This document shows positions 9,084-17,712 of a stretch of DNA of 64,000 nt, in pieces. This stretch comes from Salinisphaera sp002433465 (GTDB taxonomy: Bacteria > Pseudomonadota > Gammaproteobacteria > Nevskiales > Salinisphaeraceae): NCBI RefSeq assembly GCF_040361435.1, contig NZ_APNL01000014.1, positions 1 to 64,000 of the forward strand, written 5' to 3'. The notes beneath the pieces were generated by a model. It was not told the DNA's origin and made no database searches. It was given only the letters and a program-made list of their open reading frames with translations. The position numbers and the translations under genes are program-made. The stretch's first letter is position 1. Every line of letters begins with the position of its first letter.

Positions 9084-10219
9084 ATGCCCAGGCGAGCGAC
9101 ACCCAGGTGCTGTTCGAAGAACGCGACGCCGGCAACGGCCGCTGCGTGGCCTTTGCCCAGCTCAACGCCGAGCGCGCCCTGAACGCGCTCTCGCGCACGA
9201 TGATCGACCGTCTCCAGGCCCAGCTCGATGCCTGGGCCGAGCGCGACGATATCGTCTGCGTGGTATTGCACGGCGCCGGCGAAAAGGCGTTCTGTGCCGG
9301 CGGAGACGTTATCGGTCTCTACCAGGCAATGACCAATAGGGGCGCTGCCCCCAGCCCCGAAGCCGAGGCCTTCTTTGCCCACGAATACCGCCTCGACCAC
9401 CGCATACACCGCTATCCCAAGCCGGTGCTGTGCTGGGGCACCGGCACGGTGATGGGCGGCGGGCTCGGCCTGATGGCAGGCGCCAGTCATCGCGTGGTGA
9501 CCGAGCGCAGCAAGATCGCCATGCCGGAAGTCACGATCGGGCTGTTTCCGGACGTGGGCGCGAGCTGGTTTCTGGGGCGCATGCCGCAGCGTATCGGTCT
9601 GTTTCTCGGGCTTACGACGACGCCCATGCAGCCGGGCGACGCCCTCTGGCTGGGCCTGGGTGATTACCTTGTCGACTCCGGCCAGCGCGAGGCGGTGTTT
9701 GCATCGCTCACCGAGCTGGACTGGCAAGGCGAACGCCGTGCCGACGATGCCGTGCTGGCCCGCGCGCTGCGCGATTTCGAGGATGGCGCTGCGAGCGATA
9801 AGGCGCGCCACGAATCCGCCTTGTTCGCCCGTCAGCACAGCATCGCCCGGCTTACCGATGCGGCCACCGTGGCCGAGTTTCACGAGCGCCTGGCCAGACA
9901 GGCCGAAACCGACGACTGGTTTGCCCACGGTGCCAAGGCCATGGCCGGCGCGTCGCCGTTGTCGTTGGCCGTGGTGCATCGCCAGCTCGCCGGCGATCCG
10001 AAGCGGTCGATAGAACAGGTTTTTCAACGCGAGCTGGCGATGGCCGTTGCCTGCACGCGCCGGCCCGATTTCGCCGAGGGCATACGTGCCTTGCTGGTCG
10101 ACAAGGACAAGAACCCGCAGTGGTCGCCGGCCACGCTCGACGCGGTCGAAGAACAACAGATAGCGGCCCATTTCGAGCTGCCCGATGACTACGCACAGCA
10201 TCCGCTGGCCGACCTCTAG
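9080..10219 (+). CDS. 3-hydroxyisobutyryl-CoA hydrolase
   Basis: A 379-residue protein of the crotonase superfamily with the longer HIBCH-type C-terminal half. The motifs are AFCAGGDVIGLYQ, GTVMGGGLGLMAGASHRV, MPEVTIGLFPDVGASWFL and, near the C-terminus, FAEGIRALLVDKDKNPQW. All are characteristic of 3-hydroxyisobutyryl-CoA hydrolases. It frees 3-hydroxyisobutyrate, the substrate of MmsB encoded next. The start is the ATG overlapping the preceding stop. Confidence 0.92.
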   Translation: MNAQASDTQVLFEERDAGNGRCVAFAQLNAERALNALSRTMIDRLQAQLDAWAERDDIVCVVLHGAGEKAFCAGGDVIGLYQAMTNRGAAPSPEAEAFFAHEYRLDHRIHRYPKPVLCWGTGTVMGGGLGLMAGASHRVVTERSKIAMPEVTIGLFPDVGASWFLGRMPQRIGLFLGLTTTPMQPGDALWLGLGDYLVDSGQREAVFASLTELDWQGERRADDAVLARALRDFEDGAASDKARHESALFARQHSIARLTDAATVAEFHERLARQAETDDWFAHGAKAMAGASPLSLAVVHRQLAGDPKRSIEQVFQRELAMAVACTRRPDFAEGIRALLVDKDKNPQWSPATLDAVEEQQIAAHFELPDDYAQHPLADL

Positions 10220-10272
10220 CGGTCGCCAACCAGCGGTTAAAAAAGATAAAGACACAAGACAAGGAGGAGAAT

Positions 10273-11184
10273 ATGGCTGCCAGAATCGCTTTTATCGGCC
10301 TGGGCAACATGGGCGCGCCCATGGCCGCCAATCTGATCGAAGCCGGCTATCAGCTCACCGTTTTCGATCTGGTGGAGCAGGCCATGGCCGATGCCGTGGC
10401 CCAGGGCGCCAAGCGCGCCAATAGCGCGGCCGATGCGGCCAGCGGTGCCGAGATCGTCATCTCCATGCTGCCGGCGGGCAAGCACGTGGCCGAACTCTAT
10501 CAGGGCGAAGCCGGCCTGCTGGCTGCGGTGGCCGAAGGTACGCTGCTCGTCGACTGTTCGACCATCGACGCCGAAACGGCGCGCCAGGTCGCGGCCGCGG
10601 CCAGCGAACGCGGCCTGCCGATGCTCGATGCGCCCGTATCCGGCGGCGTGAACGGCGCCAAGGCCGGCGGGCTGACCTTCATGGTGGGCGGCGAGGCCGA
10701 CGCGGTGGAACAGGCCAGTCCGTTGTTCGACGTCATGGGCAAGACCTATTTCCATGCCGGGCCGGCCGGCGCGGGCCAGGTCGCCAAGATGTGCAACAAC
10801 ATGCTGCTGGGCATTCTCATGACCGGCACCTCGGAGGCCATCAATCTGGCCGTGGCCAACGGCCTCGACCCGAGCGTGGTGTCCGACATCATGAAAAACG
10901 CCTCGGGCGGCAACTGGGCGCTCAACGTCTACAACCCCTATCCCGGCGTGATGGACAACGCCCCGGCCTCGAACGGCTATAAGCCCGGCTTCGGCGTGGA
11001 TCTGATGTTGAAGGACCTGGGCCTGGCCACGGATTCCAGCCTGAAGAAAGGCGTGGCCACGCCGCTGGGTTCGATGGCGCGCAACCTCTACTCGGTGCAT
11101 AGCCAGGCCGGGCACGGCGGCGACGATTTCTCGAGCATTCTAAACCTGCTCAAGGGCTATGGCGACAAAAGCGTCGACGCCTGA
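10273..11184 (+). CDS. mmsB: 3-hydroxyisobutyrate dehydrogenase
   Basis: A 303-residue NAD-dependent beta-hydroxyacid dehydrogenase with an AAGGAGGAG ribosome site. The Rossmann motif is GLGNMGAPMAANL at residues 8-20. The family signature is DAPVSGGVNGAKAGGLTFM, and the catalytic Lys is in GQVAKMCNNMLLG. It oxidises 3-hydroxyisobutyrate to methylmalonate semialdehyde, the substrate of MmsA. It lies 53 bp after the hydrolase gene and completes the valine pathway from isobutyryl-CoA to propionyl-CoA. Confidence 0.95.
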   Translation: MAARIAFIGLGNMGAPMAANLIEAGYQLTVFDLVEQAMADAVAQGAKRANSAADAASGAEIVISMLPAGKHVAELYQGEAGLLAAVAEGTLLVDCSTIDAETARQVAAAASERGLPMLDAPVSGGVNGAKAGGLTFMVGGEADAVEQASPLFDVMGKTYFHAGPAGAGQVAKMCNNMLLGILMTGTSEAINLAVANGLDPSVVSDIMKNASGGNWALNVYNPYPGVMDNAPASNGYKPGFGVDLMLKDLGLATDSSLKKGVATPLGSMARNLYSVHSQAGHGGDDFSSILNLLKGYGDKSVDA

Positions 11185-11262
11185 ACAGCGGCGTTTTCAA
11201 GGCGAAAAAACATAATCACGGCGGCCGCACACCGGACCGCCGACTGCGAGAAGGAGACCACG

Positions 11263-12945
11263 ATGCAATCGGCAGACGCATTCAAGGCCGCACGCCAGCA
11301 GCTGTTGGACATGCGCGAGGACTACGAGCGCGCCTACGCGGCCTTCAAATGGCCGGAACTCGACGAGTTCAACTGGGCGCTGGACTGGTTCGACGACTAC
11401 GCCCGGGGCAACGACAAGATCGCCTTATGGCTGGTCGATGCCGACGGCAGCGAACAGCGCTACAGCTTCGAGGCCCTGCGCCAGCGCTCGAATCAGGTGG
11501 CCAACTTCCTGCGTGACCACGACCTCGGCCGCGGCGATACGCTGCTGGTGATGCTCGATAACGTGGTTGAGCTCTGGGAGACGATGCTGGCCGCGATCAA
11601 ACTGGGCGCGGTGGTCATTCCGGCCACAACCCTGTTGTCGCAGAAGGACCTGGGCGATCGTCTCGGCCGTGGCGGGGTGACCCATATCCTGGCCGCCGAA
11701 GAACATATCGCCAAGTTCGAAGGCGTGGCCGACGGTCTGACCTGTATCGCCGCGGGTGAGCCGGTCGGGCAATGGATCGGCTATGAAGCGGCCTACGAAT
11801 GCGCCACCGAGTTCGAGCCCGTGGGCACCACCCACGCCACCGATCCCATGCTGTTGTATTTCACCTCCGGCACCACCTCCAAGCCGAAGCTGGTGCTGCA
11901 TACGCATCAGAGCTATCCGGTCGGCTCGCTGTCGACCATGTACTGGCTCGGCCTGCAGCCGGACGATATCCATTTCAATATCAGCTCGCCGGGCTGGGCC
12001 AAGCATGCCTGGTCCAATCTGTTCGCGCCCTGGGATGCCGGCTGTACCGTGTTCGTCTATCGCAGCGCGCGTTTTTCGGCGCCGCAAGCGCTGCAGGTCA
12101 TTGCCGACAAGGGTGTGACCAGCCTGTGCGCGCCGCCCACCGTCTGGCGGCTGCTTATCCAGGAAGATCTGTCGGCGTTTGATGTGAAGCTCAAAAGCCT
12201 GGTCGGCGCCGGCGAGCCGCTCAACCCGGAAGTGATCGCCCGGGTGGAACGCCTCTGGGGCCTCAAGATTCGCGACGGCTATGGCCAGACCGAAACCACC
12301 GCCCAGATCGGCAACCCGCCCGGCCAGCCGATGAAGTCCGGCTCCATGGGCCGGCCGCTGCCGGGCTATAAGATCGCGCTGCTCGATGCTTTCGACGAAG
12401 AGGGTAACGAAGGCGAGATCGCCATCGACGTACGTGCCGATCGACCGCTCGGGCTCATGCAGGAATATCGCGACGACCCCGAGCGCATGGCCCAGGCCCT
12501 GCACGACGGCTATTACCGCACGGGCGACGTCGCCAGCCGCGACGAAGACGGCTACTACTGGTATGTCGGCCGTGCCGACGACGTGTTCAAGTCCTCCGAC
12601 TATCGCGTGTCGCCGTTCGAGCTGGAGTCGATCCTCATCGAGCACGAATCCGTGGCCGAGGCGGCCGTGGTACCCGCGCCCGACGATCTGCGCCTGAACG
12701 TGCCCAAGGCCTATGTCGTGCTGCGACGTGGCCACGAACCCGGACGCGAGGCGGCGAAGGCGCTGTTCGAATTCAGCCGCGAGCGCATGCCGGCCTATAT
12801 GCGTATCCGCGAACTCGAGTTCGCCGAGCTGCCCAAGACCATTTCCGGCAAGATCCGGCGCGTCGAGCTGCGCGCGCATGCCGCCGGCGACGACAGGGGC
12901 GAGTTCGCCTATAGCGAAACCGATTTTCCCGAGCTCAAGGCATAG
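11263..12945 (+). CDS. AMP-forming acyl-CoA ligase
   Basis: A 560-residue ANL-superfamily adenylating enzyme. The P-loop is YFTSGTTSKPK (about residues 199-209), the A5 region is DGYGQTETT, the A7/A8 region is YRTGDVASRDEDGYYWYVGRADDVFKSS (shown here only as separate motifs YRTGD and GRADDVFKSS), and the A10 lysine is in PKTISGKIRR. It starts 78 bp after mmsB with a good ribosome site (AAGGAG) and is probably cotranscribed. A role in activating isobutyrate, propionate or another short or branched acid for the same pathway is inferred; the sequence does not fix the substrate. Confidence 0.88.
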   Translation: MQSADAFKAARQQLLDMREDYERAYAAFKWPELDEFNWALDWFDDYARGNDKIALWLVDADGSEQRYSFEALRQRSNQVANFLRDHDLGRGDTLLVMLDNVVELWETMLAAIKLGAVVIPATTLLSQKDLGDRLGRGGVTHILAAEEHIAKFEGVADGLTCIAAGEPVGQWIGYEAAYECATEFEPVGTTHATDPMLLYFTSGTTSKPKLVLHTHQSYPVGSLSTMYWLGLQPDDIHFNISSPGWAKHAWSNLFAPWDAGCTVFVYRSARFSAPQALQVIADKGVTSLCAPPTVWRLLIQEDLSAFDVKLKSLVGAGEPLNPEVIARVERLWGLKIRDGYGQTETTAQIGNPPGQPMKSGSMGRPLPGYKIALLDAFDEEGNEGEIAIDVRADRPLGLMQEYRDDPERMAQALHDGYYRTGDVASRDEDGYYWYVGRADDVFKSSDYRVSPFELESILIEHESVAEAAVVPAPDDLRLNVPKAYVVLRRGHEPGREAAKALFEFSRERMPAYMRIRELEFAELPKTISGKIRRVELRAHAAGDDRGEFAYSETDFPELKA

Positions 12946-12973
12946 CGCGGGCTACAAAAAGCAGGGCCCCGGT

Positions 12974-12993
12974 CGGGGCTGTCCGCAGCCCCG
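12974..12993 (+). terminator. Stem-loop after the valine gene cluster
   Basis: A perfect 8-bp stem (CGGGGCTG / CAGCCCCG, loop TCCG) lies 28 bp after the ligase stop. There is no U tract, so it may protect the 3' end or act only as a pause site. Confidence 0.4.
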
Positions 12994-13019
12994 GCATCGC
13001 GGCGTGCCAGCGTTTGGAA

Positions 13020-13202
13020 TCAGCCGGCCTTGTCTGGAAATCGGCTTATCAGCTGGCCCGTTCCCGTGTCGGCCTCACCGCCATCCAGTGCGAACCATAG
13101 GAATGCTGCGGTTGGCACGGTAAAGAAAAGCGAGGTCGCCGCGCCCGCCAGGCGCTCGCCCCAGCTGTCGTGCGTTTGCTTTCGTGTGGGCCGCCGTGTC
13201 AT
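13020..13202 (-). CDS. Possible small membrane protein
   Basis: An open frame of 60 codons downstream of zur on the same strand. The middle is hydrophobic (AATSLFFTVPTAAFLWFAL), consistent with one membrane span, with a basic N-terminus. The ribosome site is weak (GTAGGGG directly before the ATG). I do not recognise a family, and chance cannot be excluded in such GC-rich DNA. Confidence 0.35.
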   Translation of the reverse strand: MTRRPTRKQTHDSWGERLAGAATSLFFTVPTAAFLWFALDGGEADTGTGQLISRFPDKAG

Positions 13203-13269
13203 CCCCTACGACGTTACTGGCTCGAGCGGTTCGCGGCTAGCCGTTGAATGCGCCAGGCGAAAGTGGGCG

Positions 13270-13764
13270 TCAGTCGCGTTGCGCACAGGCGGCACAGGTG
13301 CCGCCGATTTCGATGGTTTCGTGATCGATGGTGAAACCGGCGCGCTTGGCCTCGCGTGCGAGGGCGGTATCCACGGCCGGACTGGGGATTTCGGCCACGC
13401 GCTCGCAGGCCCGACAGATCAGAAACTTCGGATGGCCGTCGCCGTGGGCAGCGTCGCAGCCGATGAAGGCGTTGAGCGATTCGATCTTGTGAACGAGGCC
13501 GGCATCGAGCAGGAAATCCAGCGCACGATAGACCGTGGGCGGGGCCGCGTTGCCGCGTTCGGCGTTGATCGAATTGAGCAGATCGTAGGCCTTGGTGGGC
13601 CGGTGATTTTCCCAGATCAGTTCAAGCACGCGGCGACGAATCGCGGTCAGGCGCAGCCCCTTTTGCGCACAAAGCGTTTCGGCGCGGGCCAGGGCATCGT
13701 GGATACAGGCGCCGTGGTCGTGGCCGCTGGCATCGAATACGGAGTTCGCGGGGGCTTCAATCAT
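13270..13764 (-). CDS. zur: Zinc uptake regulator (Fur family)
   Basis: A 164-residue Fur-family repressor. The DNA-binding region ends in PPTVYRALDFLLDAGLVHKIES, which closely matches Zur proteins and differs from Fur. The structural zinc Cys pairs are CRAC and CAAC near the C-terminus. The regulatory zinc ligands come from the His/Cys-rich stretch CDAAHGDGHPKF and nearby residues. With zinc bound, Zur represses zinc uptake and related genes. The MerC-like gene just upstream on the same strand and the divergent PCuAC gene share a Zur-box-like site, which supports the assignment. Confidence 0.92.
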   Translation of the reverse strand: MIEAPANSVFDASGHDHGACIHDALARAETLCAQKGLRLTAIRRRVLELIWENHRPTKAYDLLNSINAERGNAAPPTVYRALDFLLDAGLVHKIESLNAFIGCDAAHGDGHPKFLICRACERVAEIPSPAVDTALAREAKRAGFTIDHETIEIGGTCAACAQRD

Positions 13765-13791
13765 AGGGGCGAGCGTGCACGCTTCGAGTCT

Positions 13792-13817
13792 AAAAGGCTA
13801 GGGTTAACAGGCCCTAG
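13792..13817 (-). terminator. Weak stem-loop between merC-like and zur genes
   Basis: CTAGGG / CCCTAG (8-nt loop), followed on the minus strand by CCTTTTAGA, overlaps the stop codon of the MerC-like gene. The short stem and four T suggest partial termination before zur. Confidence 0.4.
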
Positions 13818-14248
13818 ACACCCGATACGTGCGCACGTTCATGATGGGGGCAGTGATTGCTGCGTGTGAGTCGATAATTCTGGATATGGGCCGCGGCCAG
13901 CAGCAAGCCACCGACAACCGTCACCCCGCGCTCTAGGCTTTCTGCGCCCAGCGCATGGGCGCCGAATGCGGCCAGCACCAGCATCAACACACCGAACACG
14001 CCCAGCGCCGGCACGCTCGCGTGCCGATGGCGCCAATACCCCATGCCGAGCGCGATGGCGGTGGTGGGCACAACCACCACCAGAATGATCTGGTGGAAAG
14101 TGGTATGCGAGACGAAGGAAAACCCGAACACCGGGAACAGCGCGATCAGCAGCGGAAGCACCAGGCAATGAACCAGGCAGATGCCCGAAAGGATGACTGC
14201 GGCCTTGTCGAGTTTGCCGGTAACATTGGAAGACGAGCCTAGGCTCAC
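13814..14248 (-). CDS. MerC-domain membrane protein
   Basis: A 144-residue protein with four hydrophobic segments. The N-terminal ICLVHCLVLPLLIALFP holds a Cys at the position of the MerC metal motif, and the C-terminus has HCPHHERAH. The start is a GTG; no Met occurs near the N-terminus. MerC proteins carry Hg(II) into the cytoplasm, but stand-alone MerC-like genes beside zur are usually linked to zinc. Here a Zur-box-like site lies 26 bp upstream, so induction in zinc shortage is inferred. The transported ion is not shown by the sequence. Confidence 0.8.
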   Translation of the reverse strand: MSLGSSSNVTGKLDKAAVILSGICLVHCLVLPLLIALFPVFGFSFVSHTTFHQIILVVVVPTTAIALGMGYWRHRHASVPALGVFGVLMLVLAAFGAHALGAESLERGVTVVGGLLLAAAHIQNYRLTRSNHCPHHERAHVSGV

Positions 14249-14273
14249 GGCGATGCCCTGAACGAAAAATATT

Positions 14274-14296
14274 CAATCGTTAGTATATAACATTTT
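14274..14296. promoter_or_regulatory. Zur-box-like operator
   Basis: The right half TATAACATTTT matches the gammaproteobacterial Zur consensus (TATAACATTTC) at 10 of 11 positions. The left half CAATCGTTAGT matches at about 6 of 11. It sits in the 62-bp divergent promoter between the MerC-like gene and the PCuAC gene, with zur 500 bp away. Confidence 0.65.
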
Positions 14297-14310
14297 AAGC
14301 GGAGCAAGCG

Positions 14311-14934
14311 ATGGGACACACATTTATCGGGCAACAGGCACGGCGGTGGCTGCTGTTTACCGTGACCGGCGTACTGTCGCTGCCGCTCGTGGCCTGCGGC
14401 ACGGCCGAGGCGCCCGACTGCGGCGCGCTGCGCGTGGACGAGCCGTGGGTGCGTGCCGCGCCCCAGGGCGCGGACGTGATGGGCGCCTATTTCACCCTCG
14501 TCAACGACGGCGAAGACAAGGTGGTGGTCAATGGCGTGTCCAGCACCCAGTTCGACCGCGCCGAAATGCACGAAACCGTGGTCAACGACGATGGCCAGGC
14601 GAGCATGCAGCCGATCGAGCGCGTGGTGGTGGCACCAGGCGAAGAGGTTGCCTTTGAAGCCGGCGGGCGTCACGTGATGCTGTTCTCCCCCAGTCAGGCG
14701 TATGCCACGGGCGATCAGGTGGAGCTGGTGCTGGCCTGCGGTGCCGATCAGGCCGAGCTGCCGGTGGCCGCCACCGTGCGCGCGGACGGCCCGGACGAAC
14801 AGATGCAGCACGATGGGCACGACATGGGCGACATGAATCACGGCGATGCCGCGCACGAAAACGACGAACCGGCGCTGTCCGAGGACAGCGACAATGCCGG
14901 CAGCGCCAACGAAGACTCGGCCAGCGCCGAATAG
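14311..14934 (+). CDS. PCuAC (DUF461) metallochaperone lipoprotein with Met/His/Asp tail
   Basis: A 207-residue exported protein. The N-terminal signal ends in a lipobox (LPLVAC), so it is probably lipid-anchored. The PCuAC metal site is present with exact spacing: H-E-x10-M-x21-H-x-M (MHET ... ASM ... HVM). PCuAC proteins bring Cu(I) to cytochrome oxidase. The tail after about residue 160 is rich in His, Met, Asp and Glu (HDGHDMGDMNHGD), a possible extra metal buffer. It is divergent from a MerC-like gene across a Zur-box-like site, so zinc-dependent control, and perhaps a zinc role, is inferred. Confidence 0.85.
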   Translation: MGHTFIGQQARRWLLFTVTGVLSLPLVACGTAEAPDCGALRVDEPWVRAAPQGADVMGAYFTLVNDGEDKVVVNGVSSTQFDRAEMHETVVNDDGQASMQPIERVVVAPGEEVAFEAGGRHVMLFSPSQAYATGDQVELVLACGADQAELPVAATVRADGPDEQMQHDGHDMGDMNHGDAAHENDEPALSEDSDNAGSANEDSASAE

Positions 14935-14941
14935 GAAGCTC

Positions 14942-15784
14942 ATGCGTTTTACCAAGATGCACGGTCTGGGCAACGACTTCGTGGTGCTTGACGGCACGCA
15001 GGCGCCGGTGACCCTCGACGAAGTCTGCGCGCGGGCGATCGCCGATCGGCATTTCGGTATCGGCTGCGACCAGATTCTCATCGTGGAAGCGGCGCGTAGC
15101 GCCAACGCCGATTTCGGCTATCGCATTCTCAACTCGGACGGTAGCGAATCCGGCCAGTGCGGCAACGGGGCACGCTGCTTTGCGCGCTATGTGCGCGAGC
15201 AGGGGCTGACCGACAAGCGCGAGATCGTGGTCGATGTGCGCGACGGCCAGATGGTGCTGGAAAGCCTCGGCGACGAACATTATCGCGTGGCGCTCGGTAT
15301 ACCCGCGTTCAACCCGGCCGATATCCCCTTGTGCGGCTTCGATACGGCCGATGAATACCGGCTCGACGATGTCGCCGGGCGTACGATATGTTTCGCGGCG
15401 CTCTCGATCGGCAACCCGCACGCGGTTTTACGCGTAGATGATATCGATAGCGCCGATGTCGAGTCTGTCGGCCCCGCGCTGGAAAGCCATCCGGCCTTTC
15501 CCGAGCGGGTGAACGTGGGCTTTATGCAGGTCGTCACGCCGCAGCATATTCGGCTGCGGGTCTACGAGCGCGGCGCCGGCGAAACGCTGGCCTGTGGCAG
15601 CGGCGCGGCCGCTGCGGCAATCGTGGGTATGCGCGCCGGTGTGCTCGAACCCAGCGTGGCCGTCGAGCTGCCCGGCGGCACGGCAACCGTGGACTGGGCT
15701 GGTGAGGGTAGGCAGGTATATTTGAGTGGGCCGGCCGAGCGCGTATTCGACGGCGAACTGGTATCGTCGAAGGCGGGCGGTTGA
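14942..15784 (+). CDS. dapF: Diaminopimelate epimerase
   Basis: A 280-residue cytoplasmic enzyme that epimerises LL- to meso-diaminopimelate for lysine and peptidoglycan synthesis. The two catalytic cysteines are in SGQCGNGARC (Cys73) and ETLACGSGA (about Cys218), and the N-terminus MRFTKMHGLGNDF is typical. The ATG lies 5 bp after the PCuAC stop. It heads the conserved dapF, DUF484, xerC run. Confidence 0.97.
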   Translation: MRFTKMHGLGNDFVVLDGTQAPVTLDEVCARAIADRHFGIGCDQILIVEAARSANADFGYRILNSDGSESGQCGNGARCFARYVREQGLTDKREIVVDVRDGQMVLESLGDEHYRVALGIPAFNPADIPLCGFDTADEYRLDDVAGRTICFAALSIGNPHAVLRVDDIDSADVESVGPALESHPAFPERVNVGFMQVVTPQHIRLRVYERGAGETLACGSGAAAAAIVGMRAGVLEPSVAVELPGGTATVDWAGEGRQVYLSGPAERVFDGELVSSKAGG

Positions 15785-15865
15785 AACGAATAGCCGCGGC
15801 ATGGCGCGATTCGTGCGTTGCCTGGAAACGGGCACTTTTACACCTCTTGGACGAGATGCTCCGAC

Positions 15866-16594
15866 ATGAACGAAGCCGAAAAACAAACGCCAGCGCCGGC
15901 CCTGGATGAAGCCGAAGTTGCAGCCTACCTGCAGGCACACCCGGGCCTGATCGACCGCTATCCGGCGGTGTTGGAAGCGCTGGAGGTGTCCCACGACAGC
16001 GGCAACGCGGTTTCGCTGATCGAGCGCCAGGTTGCCGGCCTGCGCACCACCAACCGCCAGCTGCAGGCCCGCTTCAACGACCTGGTGGAAACCGCCCGCG
16101 ACAACGAACAGCGCGTGGTCCAGCTCAATCGCATGGCCAAGGTGCTTGTCACAGTGCAGAGCGCGGCCGAACTGGTGCCGCAACTCACGCAATGCCTGCA
16201 ACAGCATCTGGACGTGGACGATATCTATGTCGGGCTGTCGGGCACGGCCGCCGATGTCGAAGCCCTGGCCGATGGCCAGATCCATGCGATTACCGACGAA
16301 AGTCCTGCCGGCAAGGCGCTCACCAACGTCTATCGCCGCGGCAAGCCGATCTGCGGGCCGATCTCCGAACAGCAATCCGAAGCGCTTTTTGCCACGCGCA
16401 GCAACGATGCGCCGGCCATGGCGAGCGCAGCCATGATTCCGCTGGGCGCGCGCGGCGTGCACGGGGCCCTGGTGCTGGCCAGCCGCAAGGGCGATCGCTT
16501 CGTGCCGGAGGTCGGCACGCTGTTTCTGGAACTGACGGGCGAACTCGTCACCGCCGCGCTGCAACGCCTGCTCGGCCGCGACGCGTTGCCGTAG
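15866..16594 (+). CDS. DUF484 family protein
   Basis: A 242-residue cytoplasmic protein. The N-terminal part contains AAYLQAHPGLIDRYPAVLEAL, typical of DUF484. The middle is a helical region (about residues 45-85). The C-terminal half is GAF-like (PICGPISEQQSEALF, ASAAMIPLGARGVHGALVLAS). The gene is found between dapF and xerC in many gammaproteobacteria. Its function is not established. Confidence 0.92.
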   Translation: MNEAEKQTPAPALDEAEVAAYLQAHPGLIDRYPAVLEALEVSHDSGNAVSLIERQVAGLRTTNRQLQARFNDLVETARDNEQRVVQLNRMAKVLVTVQSAAELVPQLTQCLQQHLDVDDIYVGLSGTAADVEALADGQIHAITDESPAGKALTNVYRRGKPICGPISEQQSEALFATRSNDAPAMASAAMIPLGARGVHGALVLASRKGDRFVPEVGTLFLELTGELVTAALQRLLGRDALP

Positions 16595-16619
16595 CCGCGA
16601 TTCGTCTGCACGTCACCTC

Positions 16620-17534
16620 GTGAGCGCGCTGGCCGACCGGGTCGATGCCTTTCTGGCTCATCTCGCCCATGAGCGGCGCATGTCGGCGCATACCCAGTCC
16701 GCCTATGCACGCGATCTGGGCAGTGCCGCCGACTGGCTGCAGGAGCGGGGGCTGACGGACTGGGGCCGTGTCACCACCGCCGATCTGCGCGAGTTCGTGG
16801 CCGGCCGTCATCGCGCCGGCCTGAAGCCGGCCAGCCTGGCCCGGCTGGTTTCCGCGCTGCGCAGCTTCTATGTCTGGCAGATGCGCGAGGGTCTGGCCCG
16901 ACGCAACCCGGCCACCGACGTACGCGCGCCCAAACGCCCGGTACGCCTGCCGGAAACCGTGGACGTCGACGATCTGGCCGCGATGCTCGACGTGACCCCC
17001 GAAGACGATCTCGAAATTCGCGACCATGCCCTGCTGGAGCTGTTCTACTCTGCCGGCGTGCGTCTGGCCGAAGCCGTAGGCCTGGATATCAGCGACGTGG
17101 ATCTGGCCGCGGGTGAGGCGCGCGTGCTCGGCAAGGGTTCGCGCCAGCGCAGCGTGCCGATCGGCTCGCGGGCGATCGCCGCACTTCGAAATTGGCTCAA
17201 GGTCCGCCCGCAGCTGGCAGCAGCCAACGAAACGGCACTGTTCGTCTCCCAGCGCGGCAGCCGGCTGTCGCGCTCGAGCGTGGCCGCCAGAATGCAGCGC
17301 TGGGCGCAACAGCACGGCCTGCCCGTACATCTGCACCCGCACAAGCTGCGCCATTCCTTTGCCACCCATCTGCTCGAATCCAGCGCCGACCTGCGTGCGG
17401 TGCAGGAACTGCTCGGCCACACCAATATCGGCACCACCCAGATCTATACCCACCTGGACTTCGCCCACCTGGCCAAGGTCTACGACGCTGCCCACCCGCG
17501 TGCCGGTCGGCGCGCCGATTCCGACGAGGCTTAG
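16620..17534 (+). CDS. xerC: Tyrosine recombinase XerC
   Basis: A 304-residue site-specific recombinase that resolves chromosome dimers at dif together with XerD. The catalytic residues are all visible: R148, K173, H242-x-x-R245, H268 and nucleophile Y277. The start is a GTG 25 bp after the DUF484 stop. It lacks the extra alpha-helical patch expected in integron integrases between the second and third motifs. Its place in the dapF-xerC block supports the chromosomal XerC identity. Confidence 0.95.
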   Translation: MSALADRVDAFLAHLAHERRMSAHTQSAYARDLGSAADWLQERGLTDWGRVTTADLREFVAGRHRAGLKPASLARLVSALRSFYVWQMREGLARRNPATDVRAPKRPVRLPETVDVDDLAAMLDVTPEDDLEIRDHALLELFYSAGVRLAEAVGLDISDVDLAAGEARVLGKGSRQRSVPIGSRAIAALRNWLKVRPQLAAANETALFVSQRGSRLSRSSVAARMQRWAQQHGLPVHLHPHKLRHSFATHLLESSADLRAVQELLGHTNIGTTQIYTHLDFAHLAKVYDAAHPRAGRRADSDEA

Positions 17535-17649
17535 CTTCAGCCCGAGCGGCTTCTCCGCCCCCTGCGCCGACTCCGACCTTTGTACAACGCCCTGCATGCG
17601 CTTTGGCCGCTAAGCTGAACGGTGGCCGAACGGCCCCGCGAGACGATCG

Positions 17650-17678
17650 CTTGAATCGGCTCGCGCATGGCCCCAACT
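17650..17678 (+). promoter_or_regulatory. Heat-shock (sigma-32-type) promoter of hslVU
   Basis: CTTGAAT at 17650-17656 and CCCCAACT at 17671-17678, spaced by 14 bp, resemble the sigma-32 consensus CTTGAAA-N(11-16)-CCCCATNT. They lie 35 bp upstream of the hslV start, and hslVU is a known heat-shock operon. Confidence 0.65.
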
Positions 17679-17712
17679 CGAAACAGATCGACGTCAACGC
17701 AGGGCAAACGCT

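Noticed and set aside
16620..17534. Tyrosine recombinase considered as the integron integrase
   Set aside because: It lies in the dapF-DUF484-xerC housekeeping block 35 kb from the cassettes and shows no IntI-specific insertion; XerC is the better call.
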